DNA of 64,000 nt from Falsiroseomonas algicola (lineage in GTDB: Bacteria; Pseudomonadota; Alphaproteobacteria; Acetobacterales; Acetobacteraceae). The notes below the pieces were generated by a model. The model worked only from the letters and a program-made list of their open reading frames with translations, did no database searches and was not told where the DNA came from. Where the stretch lies: contig NZ_JAAIKB010000001.1 of assembly GCF_011040385.1 (NCBI RefSeq), positions 682,001 to 746,000 of the forward strand, written 5' to 3'. Below, one piece after another: positions 44,509 through 53,550 of the stretch. Position 1 is the first letter of the stretch. Each line of letters begins with the position of its first letter. Both the position numbers and the translations under genes were made by a program.

Positions 44509-45390
44509 ATGATCGGCGTGGATTGGGGCACCAGCAGCCTGCGGGCCTATCGCATCGGGCCGGGCGGCGCGGTGACCGACCGGCTGGACCGCCCGGGCGG
44601 CATCATGACGGTGGAGGGCGGCCGCTTCGCGGAGGCGCTGCGCGACGCCATCGGCCCCTGGATCGCCGCGGGCGAGACCCGCGTCCTGCTCTGCGGCATG
44701 ATCGGCAGCCGCCAGGGCTGGGTGGAGGCGCCCTACCTCCCCTGCCCCGCCGGCCCGGCCGAGATCGCCGGCGCCACCATCCCCGTGCCCTTTCCCGATG
44801 CGGAGACGCGCCTCGTCCCCGGCCTGACCAGCATGGACGAGGCCGGCGTCCCCGACGTGATGCGGGGCGAGGAGACGAAGCTCGTCGCCCTCGCCCGCCT
44901 CCTCGGCGACGCGCCCGCGCTGGCCTGCCTGCCCGGCACCCATTCCAAATGGGCGCGGCTCGAAGGCGGCCGCGTCACCGGCTTCTCGACGCAGATGACG
45001 GGGGAGGCCTTCGCGGCGCTGTCGCAGCACACCATCCTGGCCCGCACGGCGGAGGAAGGGCCGGACCAGCCGGCGGCCTTCGCCCGCGGCCTGGCCCGCG
45101 CGCGCCAGCCCGGCGGGCTGCTGCACCACCTCTTCGGCACGCGCACGCTCCACCTGATGGACCAGCTCCCGGCCACCGAGACCCGGTCCTACCTCTCCGG
45201 CCTGCTGATCGGGCATGAGGTCGCGGCGGCTTCGCGCGGTGCGGCGCAGGTGCAGCTGGTCGGCGCCGCCGGCCTCGCCGCGCTCTACGCCACCGCGCTG
45301 CGGGAGGCGGGGATCGGCGTGACCACCCATGACCCGGACCTGGTCGCGGCCGGGCTGCACCATATCGGCGGGAGTCTCGGATGGGCCTGA
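44509..45390 (+). CDS. dgoK: 2-dehydro-3-deoxygalactonokinase
   Basis: 293 aa of the DgoK sugar-kinase family. It opens MIGVDWGTSSLRAYRI (phosphate-binding DWGTS), with VLLCGMIGSRQGWVEAPYLPCPAGP (in pieces), VPGLTSMDEAGVPDVMRGEETKL, CLPGTHSKWARLEGGRVTGFSTQMTGE (in pieces) and a C-terminal VGAAGLAALYATAL. It phosphorylates 2-keto-3-deoxygalactonate, in the De Ley-Doudoroff galactose route. Start ATG 44509 has GAGGGGG before it. It overlaps the aldolase gene by 10 bases. Confidence 0.92.
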   Translation: MIGVDWGTSSLRAYRIGPGGAVTDRLDRPGGIMTVEGGRFAEALRDAIGPWIAAGETRVLLCGMIGSRQGWVEAPYLPCPAGPAEIAGATIPVPFPDAETRLVPGLTSMDEAGVPDVMRGEETKLVALARLLGDAPALACLPGTHSKWARLEGGRVTGFSTQMTGEAFAALSQHTILARTAEEGPDQPAAFARGLARARQPGGLLHHLFGTRTLHLMDQLPATETRSYLSGLLIGHEVAAASRGAAQVQLVGAAGLAALYATALREAGIGVTTHDPDLVAAGLHHIGGSLGWA

Positions 45391-45995
45391 ACCTGAAGGA
45401 CTGGCTGGCGCGCTGCCCGCTCGTCGCGATCCTGCGCGGCATCAAGCCGGAGGAGGCGGAGGCGATCGGCGATGCGCTGCTCGCCGCCGACATCCCCGTG
45501 CTGGAAGTGCCGCTGAACAGCCCCGATCCGATCGAGAGCATCCGCCGCCTGGCGAAGCGATTCGGCGACCGCGCGCTGGTCGGCGCCGGCACCGTCACCA
45601 ACCCCGGCGATTGCGCCCGCATCGCGGCGGCGGGCGGGCGCCTCATCGTCACGCCGCACGCCGACCCCGCCGTGGTGCGCGCCGCCAAGGCGCAGCAGAT
45701 GATCTGCGTCCCCGGCTTCTTCACGCCGGGCGAGGCCTTCTCCCTGCTCGCCGCCGGTGCCGATGGCCTCAAGCTCTTTCCCGCCGAAGCCGCCTCCCCC
45801 GCCGTGCTGAAGGCCATGCTCGCGGTGCTGCCCAAGGGCACGCCCGTGCTGCCCGTGGGCGGCATGGACACCACCACCATCCCGGCCTGGCGCGCGGCCG
45901 GCGCCGCGGGCTTCGGCATCGGCAGCGCCATCTACAAGCCGGGCGACGATGCCGCGGCGGTGGCAGCCAAGGCGGCCGCGCTGCGCGCCGCCTGA
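45381..45995 (+). CDS. dgoA: 2-dehydro-3-deoxy-6-phosphogalactonate aldolase
   Basis: 204 aa, a class I KDPG/KDPGal aldolase. It has LVAILRGIKPEEAEAIGDALL, LEVPLNSPDPIESI (catalytic Glu), GAGTVTNP, and the Schiff-base lysine in DGLKLFPAE. It also has PVGGMDTTTIPAW. It splits KDPGal into pyruvate and glyceraldehyde-3-phosphate, directly after DgoK. The pair is followed by a TRAP transporter; together they make a sugar-acid uptake and breakdown unit. The dehydrogenase and dehydratase steps are outside the window. Confidence 0.92.
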   Translation: MGLNLKDWLARCPLVAILRGIKPEEAEAIGDALLAADIPVLEVPLNSPDPIESIRRLAKRFGDRALVGAGTVTNPGDCARIAAAGGRLIVTPHADPAVVRAAKAQQMICVPGFFTPGEAFSLLAAGADGLKLFPAEAASPAVLKAMLAVLPKGTPVLPVGGMDTTTIPAWRAAGAAGFGIGSAIYKPGDDAAAVAAKAAALRAA

Positions 45996-46111
45996 CCGTT
46001 ATGGTCGATACAAATCCCTGGCTTGCCCGGACGGGCGAGCGCGGGCATTGATTGCGCAGCCGGCGGCCTCCGCCGCGTCCAAGCAATGAAAACTCAAGGG
46101 GAGCTTCCAGG

Positions 46112-47155
46112 ATGCTGATCCAACGCCGCCACCTCGCGGCCCTCGGCGCCGCCGCCTTCGCCTCGCCGGCGCTGGTGCGCCCCGCCTCGGCGCAGGAACT
46201 GACGCTGCGGCTGCACCACTTCCTGCCCGCCGTCTCCAACGTCCATCGCCACTTCCTCGCCCCCTGGGCGCAGAAGGTGCAGGCGGAGAGCCAGGGCAGG
46301 CTCCGCATCCAGATCTTCCCCTCCATGCAGCTCGGCGGCGCGCCGCCCCAGCTCTTCGACCAGGCCCGCGACGGCGTGGTGGACATCGTCTGGACGCTGC
46401 CCGGCAACACGCCCGGCCGCTTCCCGCGCATCGAGGTCTTCGAACTGCCCTTCGTCGGCAGCCCCAGGGCCGTGCCCAACGCCAAGGCCACCTGGGAATT
46501 CTACCAGACTCACCTCCGCGACGAGTTCCGGGAGGTGCACCCCATCACCGTCTGGACGCATGATGGCGGCGTCATCCACGCCAACAAGCCCGTCAACCGG
46601 CTGGAGGACATGCGCGGCCTGAAGCTGCGCTTCCCGACCCGCCAGGCCGGCGAGGCGCTGCGCGCCCTCGGCGCCGCCCCCATCGGCATGCCCGTGCCGC
46701 AGGTGCCGGAGGCCGTCAGCCAGGGCGTGATCGACGGCGCCGTGGTGCCGTGGGAGGTCGTGCCCTCCATCCGCCTCGCCGAGCTCGTGCGCAACCACAC
46801 GGAGATCGTGGGCGCGCCGACGCTCTACGCCGCCTCCTTCATCCTCGCCATGAACAAGGCGAAGTATGAGGCGATGCCGGCGGAGCTGCGCACGGTGCTC
46901 GACGCCAATTCCGGCATGGTCGCCGCCGAGATGGCCGGGAAGGTCTGGGACGAGCAGGGCCCGGTGGTGCGCGAACAGGTCTCCCGCCGCCGCGACAACC
47001 GCATCGTCCAGCTCTCCGCCGCCGAGAAGGAGCGCTGGATGGTCGCCTGCCGCCCGGTGGTCGATGCCTGGCTCAACGCGTCGCGCGAACGCGGCTTCGA
47101 CGGCGCCGGCCTGCTGGCCGATGCCCGCGGCCTGATCGCCAAGCACGGCGGCTGA
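46112..47155 (+). CDS. TRAP transporter solute receptor, DctP type
   Basis: 347 aa with a signal peptide ending PASAQ, then the DctP fold: LRLHHFLPAVSNVHRHFLAPWAQKVQAESQGRL (in pieces), IFPSMQLGGAPPQLFDQARDGVVDIVW (in pieces), EDMRGLKLRFPTRQAGEALRALGAAP with the conserved carboxylate-binding Arg, and GVIDGAVVPWEV. It captures an organic acid in the periplasm for the DctQM channel that follows. Start ATG 46112 follows GGGGAG. The ligand may be a sugar acid given the dgoKA neighbours, but position alone supports this. Confidence 0.9.
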   Translation: MLIQRRHLAALGAAAFASPALVRPASAQELTLRLHHFLPAVSNVHRHFLAPWAQKVQAESQGRLRIQIFPSMQLGGAPPQLFDQARDGVVDIVWTLPGNTPGRFPRIEVFELPFVGSPRAVPNAKATWEFYQTHLRDEFREVHPITVWTHDGGVIHANKPVNRLEDMRGLKLRFPTRQAGEALRALGAAPIGMPVPQVPEAVSQGVIDGAVVPWEVVPSIRLAELVRNHTEIVGAPTLYAASFILAMNKAKYEAMPAELRTVLDANSGMVAAEMAGKVWDEQGPVVREQVSRRRDNRIVQLSAAEKERWMVACRPVVDAWLNASRERGFDGAGLLADARGLIAKHGG

Positions 47156-47200
47156 TGCCGCGCGGACAGGGCCGGCCCCAACCAACCGCAGGAGCCGGCC

Positions 47201-47710
47201 TTGTCCGAGCCTGATGTCCCTCCCCCGGCGCCGACCGCCGGCCCGGTCGCCCTGCTGGCGCGCACGCTCGCCTTCCTCGGCGGCGTCTCGCTGCTCATCG
47301 GCGCCTGCATCACCACGACCAGCGTGGTGATGCGCTGGACCACGAGCCAGCCCATCCGCGGCGACTTCGAGATGGTGCCGATCGCGACGGGCATCGGCGT
47401 CTTCGGCTTCCTCGCCTATGGCACGCTGATGCGCGCCAACATCCTGGTGGACACCTTCACCACCTGGCTGCCGAAGCGCGTGACCGATGTGATGGACGGC
47501 TTCTGGACCCTGGTCTGGGCCGCGCTGACGCTGTGGCTGGCGGAGCGGATGATGGTGGGCTCGCTCGACACGCTCGCCTCCGGCACCCGCACCATCGGCC
47601 TGCTGGCGCTGCCCTATTGGTGGGCCATCGGCATCGGCGCGCTCTGCTTCGCGGCCACCGGCATCGCCGCGCTGTGGTGGGTGCCCCGGCACCTGCGGGG
47701 TCGCGGCTGA
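47201..47710 (+). CDS. TRAP transporter small membrane subunit, DctQ type
   Basis: 169 aa with four hydrophobic helices. Landmarks are ITTTSVVMRWTTSQPIRGDFEMV, ANILVDTFTTWLPKRVTDVMDGFW (in pieces) and LLALPYWWAIGIGAL, the usual DctQ features. The start is a TTG at 47201 with GGAG 7 bases ahead; no ATG or GTG gives a full first helix. Its stop overlaps the DctM start (TGATG). Confidence 0.87.
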   Translation: MSEPDVPPPAPTAGPVALLARTLAFLGGVSLLIGACITTTSVVMRWTTSQPIRGDFEMVPIATGIGVFGFLAYGTLMRANILVDTFTTWLPKRVTDVMDGFWTLVWAALTLWLAERMMVGSLDTLASGTRTIGLLALPYWWAIGIGALCFAATGIAALWWVPRHLRGRG

Positions 47711-49032
47711 TGGCGCCGGAATTCGTCCTGGCCGCGACGGGCTTCGCGGTGCTGCTCGGCCTGATCGCGATCCGCGCGCCGGTCGGGCTCTCGATGCTCA
47801 TCGTCGGCATCGGCGGCTATGTCCACATCCTCGACTGGACCGCGCTCGGCAACTACCTCAAGACCACGCCCTACCACCTCTTCGCCAACTACACCCTCTC
47901 CGTCATCCCGCTCTTCATCCTGATGGGCGCGCTGGCGGAACGGGGCGGCCTGGCGCGGGACCTCTTCGCCGCCGCCAATGCGCTGATCGGCCGCAAGCCC
48001 GGCGGCATGGCGATGGCGGTGATCGGCGCCTGCGCCTGCTTCGGCGCGGTCTGCGGCAGCAGCGTCGCCACCACCGCCACCTTCGGCCGCGCCGCGCTGC
48101 CCGAACTCCGCCGCTTCGGCTACCCCGCTGGCTTCTCGGCCGGCACCGTGGCTGTCGGCGGCACGCTCGGCATCCTGATCCCGCCCAGCGTCATCCTGGT
48201 GGTCTATGCCATCAGCACCGAGCAGAACATCGCCAAGCTCTTCATGGCCGCGCTCATCCCCGGCCTGCTGGCGACGATCTTCTACCTCATCGCCATCGCG
48301 ATCCTGGTGCGGGTGAAGCCGGAATACGGCCCGCGTGGCGAGGCGCCGAGTGCCGCGGAGCGGCGTGACGCCTTCCTCAACGTCATCCCCGTGCTGCTCA
48401 TCGCCGTGGTCGTGGTCGGCGGCATCTATGGCGGCGTCTTCACGCCGACGGAAAGCGCCGCCGTCGGCTGTATCGCCACGCTCGCCGTCGGCGTGCTGCG
48501 CGGCACGCTGAAGCCCCGCCAGGTGAAGGAAGCGCTCTTCGCCACGGCCGAGACGACGGCGATGATCTTCGCCATCCTGCTCGGCGCGGAGGTCTTCAAC
48601 ACCTTCCTCGCGCTGTCCCAGGCGCCGGACCTGCTGGCCATGTGGATCACGGAGCAGGATTTTCCGCCCTATGGCGTCCTCGTCATCCTGCTCGTCGCCT
48701 ACATCATCCTGGGCGCGGTGATGGATGAGCTGGCGATGATCCTGCTGACCCTGCCGGTCTTCTTCCCCGTCGTCACCGCCCTCGATTTCGGCCTGACGAC
48801 GGAGGAGACGGCGATCTGGTTCGGCATCCTCGTGCTGGTCGTGGTCGGCATCGGGCTGACCGCGCCACCCATCGGCCTCAACGTCTTCGTCGTCTCGGGC
48901 CTCGCGAAGGACGTGCCGATCACGCAGATCTACAAGGGCGTCATGCCCTTCCTGGCCATGGACATCCTGCGCCTGGTGCTCTGCGTGCTGTTCCCGGCGC
49001 TCAGCCTCTGGCTGGTCGATGTGCTGACCTGA
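47710..49032 (+). CDS. TRAP transporter large membrane subunit, DctM type
   Basis: 440 aa, about 12 helices. It has LLGLIAIRAPVGLSMLIVG, VIPLFILMGALAERGGLARDLF, GACACFGAVCGSSVATTATFG, GTLGILIPPSVILVVYAIST, GVFTPTESAAVG and GAVMDELAMILLTLPVFFPVV, all standard DctM landmarks. It forms the Na-driven substrate channel with DctQ. Ends 3 bp before the stop of the convergent rhodanese gene. Confidence 0.92.
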   Translation: MAPEFVLAATGFAVLLGLIAIRAPVGLSMLIVGIGGYVHILDWTALGNYLKTTPYHLFANYTLSVIPLFILMGALAERGGLARDLFAAANALIGRKPGGMAMAVIGACACFGAVCGSSVATTATFGRAALPELRRFGYPAGFSAGTVAVGGTLGILIPPSVILVVYAISTEQNIAKLFMAALIPGLLATIFYLIAIAILVRVKPEYGPRGEAPSAAERRDAFLNVIPVLLIAVVVVGGIYGGVFTPTESAAVGCIATLAVGVLRGTLKPRQVKEALFATAETTAMIFAILLGAEVFNTFLALSQAPDLLAMWITEQDFPPYGVLVILLVAYIILGAVMDELAMILLTLPVFFPVVTALDFGLTTEETAIWFGILVLVVVGIGLTAPPIGLNVFVVSGLAKDVPITQIYKGVMPFLAMDILRLVLCVLFPALSLWLVDVLT

Positions 49033-49035
49033 GGG

Positions 49036-49428
49036 TCAGCGCGGCGGCGGGACCTCCGTCTCGCCCCCCGCCTGCTTCCAGGCGGTGATGCCGCCGCCGA
49101 GATGCGCGACGCTGTCCAGCCCCATCTCCTGCGCCGTCTTCGCGGCCAGCGCGGACCGCCACCCGCTGGCGCAGTAGAAGACGAAGCGCTTCGGCTCCTG
49201 GAACACCGGCTTGGCATAGGGGCTGTCGGGGTCGATCCAGAATTCCAGCATGCCGCGGGGGCAGTGGAAGGCGCCGGGGATGCGGCCCTCGCGCTGGATC
49301 TCCCGGGGATCGCGCAGATCCACGAAGACGACGCCGGGATCATTCCGCAGCGCCAGCGCCTGGTCGGCCGGCACCGTCTCGATCACCGCGTCGGCTTCCG
49401 CCAGCAAATCCCTGTAGCCCTTGCGCAT
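49036..49428 (-). CDS. Rhodanese-domain sulfurtransferase
   Basis: 130 aa, single rhodanese domain: VVFVDLRDPREIQREGRIPGAFHCPRGMLEFW (in pieces) and the active loop Cys86 in FYCASGWRSALAAKTAQEMG, then VAHLGGGITAW. It moves sulfur from a persulfide donor to an acceptor such as cyanide or a protein thiol; physiological partner unknown. Start ATG 49428 follows GAGGGAG. A much longer open frame upstream is Pro/Arg-rich shadow sequence. Confidence 0.9.
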   Translation of the reverse strand: MRKGYRDLLAEADAVIETVPADQALALRNDPGVVFVDLRDPREIQREGRIPGAFHCPRGMLEFWIDPDSPYAKPVFQEPKRFVFYCASGWRSALAAKTAQEMGLDSVAHLGGGITAWKQAGGETEVPPPR

Positions 49429-49477
49429 CGCCCGCTCCCTCGTCGCGCGCAGGATAGGGCGATGCGGCGGCGACGGG

Positions 49478-49660
49478 CTAGGTGCGCTCGGGATGCACCG
49501 CCGGGCCGGGGGGCGCGGCGCCGGGGTCGTGCGGCGTCTCGGCCGGGCGCTGCGGCGGCTCATGCACCGCCGGGCCGACGGGCGCGGGGCCGGGGTCGGG
49601 CTTCCGCGCAGGCTCCGTGCTGGTATTGGCGCCGCTGCCGCGTTCGGTATGCGATTCCAT
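49478..49660 (-). CDS. Small Pro-rich protein, unknown function
   Basis: 60 aa. The ATG at 49660 has a good GGAAGGGA 7-8 bases upstream. The whole chain is low-complexity and hydrophilic, starting MESHTERGSGANTSTEP, with a duplicated PGxAPxGPAVHxP unit (GPAPVGPAVHEP and GAAPPGPAVHPE). No membrane segment or signal. Short Pro-rich stress-type proteins like this occur widely in GC-rich alphaproteobacteria, but I do not recognise a family. It could also be non-coding. Confidence 0.45.
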   Translation of the reverse strand: MESHTERGSGANTSTEPARKPDPGPAPVGPAVHEPPQRPAETPHDPGAAPPGPAVHPERT

Positions 49661-49716
49661 CGGTCGATCCCTTCCGTTCCGGTCCCGCCGCAACGCGCGG
49701 CAACCGCGCGGGTTCG

Positions 49717-49765
49717 CCCCGGTATCGGTTTCCCGCCGGGGCCCCGGCATCGGTTCCCGCCGGGG
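49717..49765. repeat. Two tandem 25-bp GC-rich repeats before pcaF
   Basis: CCCCGGTATCGGTTT then CCCGCCGGGG (49717-49741), followed by CCCCGGCATCGGTT then CCCGCCGGGG (49742-49765). The units are near-identical, each ending in CCGCCGGGG. They lie in the divergent gap between the small Pro-rich gene and pcaF; they may be part of a regulatory region or simple slippage. Confidence 0.6.
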
Positions 49766-49834
49766 CCCCTGGCCTCTGTTGACGCCGCGGCCCCGTGGCG
49801 GCACCAACGCGCGACATACGGAGGGATCCCGACC

Positions 49835-51043
49835 ATGGCCGACGCCTTCATCTGCGACGCCGCCCGCACCGCCATCGGCCGCTATGCCGGCTCCCTGAAG
49901 GATGTCCGGCCGGACGACCTCGGCGCCGTGCCGCTGAAGGCGCTGATGGCGCGCAACGCCGGCGTGGACTGGGCCGCGGTGGATGACGTGATCTTCGGCT
50001 GCGCCAACCAGGCGGGCGAGGACAACCGCAACGTCGCCCGCATGTCCCTGCTGCTCGCCGGCCTGCCGGACACGCTGCCCGGCGCCACCATCAACCGCCT
50101 CTGCGGCTCCGGCATGGATGCCGTCGGCGTCGCCGCCCGCGCCATCAAGGCCGGCGAGGCCGAGCTCATGCTGGCCGGCGGCGTGGAGAGCATGACGCGC
50201 GCCCCCTTCGTGCAGGGCAAGTCCACCGAGGCCTTCGGGCGTGCCGCCGAGATCTACGACACCACCATCGGCTGGCGCTTCGTGAACCCGAAGATGAAGG
50301 CGGCCTTCGGCATCGATTCCATGCCGGAGACGGCCGAGAACGTCGCGCAGGATTTTCGCGTGAACCGCGCTGACCAGGACGCCTTCGCCTTCCGTTCCCA
50401 GCAACGGGCAGGCCGCGCCATGGCCAGCGGCCGCTTCGCGGAGGAGATCGTCCCGGTCTCCATCCCGCAGCGGAAGGGCAACCCCATCGTGGTGGACAAG
50501 GACGAGCATCCCCGCCCCGACACGACGATGGAGGCGCTGGCCAAGCTCGGCACGCCCTTCCGCAAGGAAGGCGGCAGCGTCACCGCGGGCAATGCCTCGG
50601 GCGTCAATGACGGCGCCTGCGCCATCATCCTCGCGAACGAGGCGATGGCCGCGAAATCCGGCCTGACGCCGCGCGCCCGCGTCGTCGCGACCGCGACCGC
50701 TGGCGTCGCGCCGCGCATCATGGGCTTCGGCCCCGCGCCGGCGGTGAAGAAGGTGCTGGCCAAGGCAGGGCTTTCGCTTTCCGACATTGCCGTGATCGAA
50801 TTGAACGAAGCCTTCGCCGCGCAGGCGCTCGCCGTCACGCGCGACCTCGGCCTGCCGGATGATGCCGAATTCGTGAACCCCAACGGTGGTGCGATCGCGC
50901 TCGGCCACCCGCTGGGGATGAGTGGCGCGCGCCTGGTGCAGACGGCGGTTGCCGAACTGCATCATCGCCAGCAGCGCTATGCCCTCGTGACGATGTGCAT
51001 CGGCGTCGGCCAGGGAATCGCGATGGTGCTGGAGCGCGTCTGA
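49835..51043 (+). CDS. pcaF: Beta-ketoadipyl-CoA thiolase
   Basis: 402 aa, type I thiolase of the PcaF group. The nucleophile is Cys90 in INRLCGSGMDAVG, His358 lies in AIALGHPLGMSGAR, and Cys388 in TMCIGVGQG. RTAIGRYAGSLKDVRPDDLGA and the following DDVIFGCANQAGEDNRNVARM segment (in pieces) are PcaF-typical. It cleaves 3-oxoadipyl-CoA to succinyl-CoA and acetyl-CoA, the last step of protocatechuate breakdown. Start ATG 49835 follows GGAGGGA; the open frame upstream is shadow. 101 bp precede pcaL. Confidence 0.93.
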   Translation: MADAFICDAARTAIGRYAGSLKDVRPDDLGAVPLKALMARNAGVDWAAVDDVIFGCANQAGEDNRNVARMSLLLAGLPDTLPGATINRLCGSGMDAVGVAARAIKAGEAELMLAGGVESMTRAPFVQGKSTEAFGRAAEIYDTTIGWRFVNPKMKAAFGIDSMPETAENVAQDFRVNRADQDAFAFRSQQRAGRAMASGRFAEEIVPVSIPQRKGNPIVVDKDEHPRPDTTMEALAKLGTPFRKEGGSVTAGNASGVNDGACAIILANEAMAAKSGLTPRARVVATATAGVAPRIMGFGPAPAVKKVLAKAGLSLSDIAVIELNEAFAAQALAVTRDLGLPDDAEFVNPNGGAIALGHPLGMSGARLVQTAVAELHHRQQRYALVTMCIGVGQGIAMVLERV

Positions 51044-51064
51044 CACGGACGAATTCGGAACGCG

Positions 51065-51083
51065 TCTGGAACCAGTTCCCAGA
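51065..51083. promoter_or_regulatory. Inverted repeat between pcaF and pcaL
   Basis: TCTGGAACCAGTTCCCAGA is a near-perfect palindrome (TCTGG-AAC / GTT-CC-CAGA) 21 bp after the pcaF stop and 62 bp before the pcaL start. It may be an operator for an aromatic-responsive regulator or a weak transcript-end stem. It does not match the LysR-type PcaQ site I know. Confidence 0.35.
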
Positions 51084-51144
51084 TCACTCCCGCGCTGCGC
51101 GATGAAGTGATACGCATCGTCGCGGGCAGGGGTGGGGATCGAGG

Positions 51145-52284
51145 ATGTTTCTGCAACTCGGGGACATCGTGGTGCATGCGGTGGTGGAGGGTCCGGCGGA
51201 AGCGCCGCCCCTCCTGATGCTGCATTCCATCGGCACCTCGCTGCACGTCTTCGACCCGCAGGCTGCGTCGCTGTCGCGCCACTACCGCGTCATCCGCATG
51301 GACATGCGGGGCCACGGCATGTCCGGCGTCACCGATGGCGACTACTCCATGGCGCTGCATGCGCGGGACGCGATCGCGCTGCTCGATTCGCTCGGCATCG
51401 CCAAGGCTCATGTGCTGGGCCTTTCCATCGGCGGGCGCATCGCGATGGAACTGGCGGTGCTGGCGCCGGATCGCGTCGCGTCGCTGATCCTGATGGACAC
51501 CGCGCTGGAATTCCCGCCGCCCCAGGCCTGGCAGGACCGCATCGACGCGGTGCTGGAGATCGGCACCCAGGCGCTGGTGGAAGTGGTGATGCCGCGCTGG
51601 GTGGTGGATCCCTCCCTCGCCTCCTCCCAGGGCCTGCGCCAGATGCTGCTGCGCACGGACCGCCGCGGCTATGCGGGCTCCGCCGCCGCGCTGCGCGATG
51701 CCCGCGCGGTCGATGTCGCGGGGAAGATCACCTGCCCCACCACGGTCGCCGTCGGCACCATGGACATCGCGACCCCGCCCGAGATGTCCCGCGCCATCCA
51801 GGACGCCATCCCCGGCAGCCGCTATGTCGAGATTCCGGAAGGCGGGCACATCCCGACCTTCGAACGCGCGGCCGACACCACCGCCGTCATCACCGGCCAC
51901 TTCGCCGCCTTCGCCCCCGCGCCGGGCTACGATGCCGGCATGGGCATCCGCAAATCGGTCCTCGGGGAGGCGCATGTCGCGCGCGCTTCCGCCAACATCA
52001 CGCCCCTCGATGCCGCCTTCCAGGAATGGATCACGGCCAATGTCTGGGGCGGCGTCTGGACCCGCCCCGGCCTGCCCCGCCACACCCGCAGCCTGCTCTG
52101 CCTCGGCATGATGGCGGCGCTCGGCCGGCATGAGGAGTTCGAACTCCATGTGCGCGCCACCCGCAACACCGGCGTGACGCCGGAGGAGATCGGGGAGGTG
52201 CTGCTGCAGGTCGGCGCCTATGCCGGGGTGCCAACGGCCAATTCCGCGTTTAAGATCGCGAAGAACGTCCTGAAGGAAGGGTGA
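51145..52284 (+). CDS. pcaL: Fused 3-oxoadipate enol-lactonase / 4-carboxymuconolactone decarboxylase
   Basis: 379 aa joining two enzymes. Residues 1 to about 255 are an alpha/beta hydrolase of the PcaD type (LLMLHSIGTSLHVFDPQ, MRGHGMS, nucleophile Ser94 in GLSIGGRIA, and EGGHIPTFER with the His). From about 260 is the PcaC decarboxylase domain (YDAGMGIRKSVLGEAHV, WGGVWTRPGLPRHTRSLLCLGMMAALG in pieces, GVTPEEIGEVLLQVGAYAGVP in pieces). Fused PcaL is known from Rhodococcus/Streptomyces and some alphaproteobacteria; the domain order here is the usual lactonase first. It converts carboxymuconolactone through to 3-oxoadipate. Confidence 0.93.
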   Translation: MFLQLGDIVVHAVVEGPAEAPPLLMLHSIGTSLHVFDPQAASLSRHYRVIRMDMRGHGMSGVTDGDYSMALHARDAIALLDSLGIAKAHVLGLSIGGRIAMELAVLAPDRVASLILMDTALEFPPPQAWQDRIDAVLEIGTQALVEVVMPRWVVDPSLASSQGLRQMLLRTDRRGYAGSAAALRDARAVDVAGKITCPTTVAVGTMDIATPPEMSRAIQDAIPGSRYVEIPEGGHIPTFERAADTTAVITGHFAAFAPAPGYDAGMGIRKSVLGEAHVARASANITPLDAAFQEWITANVWGGVWTRPGLPRHTRSLLCLGMMAALGRHEEFELHVRATRNTGVTPEEIGEVLLQVGAYAGVPTANSAFKIAKNVLKEG

Positions 52285-52290
52285 TCGCCG

Positions 52291-52995
52291 ATGAGCGACC
52301 CAATCCCCTATCGTCGCCCCGACCCGGCGACCCAGCCGCCCTACGACGCGCCGTCCTATGGCAGCACGCATAAGCGCCACCCGAAGCAGGCCCTGCTGCG
52401 CGTCCCGCACACGCTGACCGAGACCAGCGCGCCGCGTTTCGACCAGCGCTTCTACGCGACCCAGGCGGATATGAGCCAGGTGGGCGGCCGCGGTGCGCTT
52501 GGCGAGCGCATCATCGTCGCCGGCCGCGTGACGGATGAGGATGGCCGCCCCTGCGCCAACACCATGGTGGAGGTCTGGCAGGCCAATGCGTCGGGCCGCT
52601 ACCACCATCCGCGCGACCAGCACGACGCGCCGCTCGACCCCAACTTCGAAGGCCGCGCCCGCATCTTCACGGATGCCGAGGGCCGCTATTCCTTCACCAG
52701 CATCAAGCCGGGCGCCTATCCCTGGCGGAACCACTGGAACGCCTGGCGGCCCATCCACATCCATTTCGGCCTGCACGGCGCGGGCTGGGCGCAGCGCATG
52801 ATCACCCAGATGTACTTCCCGGGCGATCCGCTGCTGGCGCTCGACCCGATCTTCAACACCACGGCGGACGAGGCCGCGCGCAACCGCCTTGTCTCCACCT
52901 TCGACCTCGAGATCACCAAGCCCGAATGGGCGCTCGGCTACCGCTTCGACATCGTGCTGCGCGGCCGCGACGCCACGCCCTTCGAGAATGCCTGA
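52291..52995 (+). CDS. pcaH: Protocatechuate 3,4-dioxygenase beta subunit
   Basis: 234 aa. It has the N-terminal PcaH extension (DPATQPPYDAPSYGSTHKRHPKQAL in pieces) and the core GRVTDEDGRPCANTMVEVWQANASGRYHH. Fe ligands are likely the Tyr in PGAYPW, the preceding Tyr of the GRYHHP block, and the HIH pair of WRPIHIHFGLHG. It opens protocatechuate between the hydroxylated carbons. 6 bp after pcaL and 12 bp before pcaG. Confidence 0.94.
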   Translation: MSDPIPYRRPDPATQPPYDAPSYGSTHKRHPKQALLRVPHTLTETSAPRFDQRFYATQADMSQVGGRGALGERIIVAGRVTDEDGRPCANTMVEVWQANASGRYHHPRDQHDAPLDPNFEGRARIFTDAEGRYSFTSIKPGAYPWRNHWNAWRPIHIHFGLHGAGWAQRMITQMYFPGDPLLALDPIFNTTADEAARNRLVSTFDLEITKPEWALGYRFDIVLRGRDATPFENA

Positions 52996-53007
52996 GGGGG
53001 ACGCGCC

Positions 53008-53550
53008 ATGACACCCGCGACCGCGCACCAGACCGCCGGCCCCTACTGGCACATGATCGATTTCCCGGAATGGGCCGACCTGCTTCGCGCCGATGGCCCG
53101 AATGCCGGCGTGGAGGGCGACCGCATCACGCTGACCGGCCGCATCACCGATGGCGATGGCGCGCCCGTCGTCGATGGGCTGGTCGAGATCTGGCAGGCCG
53201 GCCCCGACGGCGCCTATGAAGCCGGCTTCCACGGCTTCGGCCGCTGCGCGACCGACAATGACGGCCGCTACCGCTTCACCACGCTGAAGCCCGGCCCCGT
53301 CCCCGGCCTCGGCAATGCGACCCAGGCCCCGCACATCACCGTCACGGTCTTCGCCCGCGGCCTGATGAAGCATGTCGTGACCCGCGCCTATTTCGAGGGC
53401 GAGGCGCTCAACGCCACCGACCCGGTCCTGACGATGGTGGACGACCCCGCCCGCCGCGCGACGCTGGTCGCGAAGCCCGCCGGCGCCGGCGTCTGGACCC
53501 TCGACATCGTCCTGCAGGGCGAAGGCGAGACGGTCTTCCTGGACGTCTGA
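53008..53550 (+). CDS. pcaG: Protocatechuate 3,4-dioxygenase alpha subunit
   Basis: 180 aa starting MTPATAHQTAGPYWHM, with LTGRITDGDGAPVVDGLVEIWQAG, GFGRCATDNDGRYRFTTLKPG, APHITVTVFARGLMKHVVTRAYF (in pieces) and TLDIVLQGEGETVFLDV. It lacks the His-His metal pair of the beta subunit, as expected for PcaG, and forms the alpha-beta protomer with PcaH. Confidence 0.93.
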   Translation: MTPATAHQTAGPYWHMIDFPEWADLLRADGPNAGVEGDRITLTGRITDGDGAPVVDGLVEIWQAGPDGAYEAGFHGFGRCATDNDGRYRFTTLKPGPVPGLGNATQAPHITVTVFARGLMKHVVTRAYFEGEALNATDPVLTMVDDPARRATLVAKPAGAGVWTLDIVLQGEGETVFLDV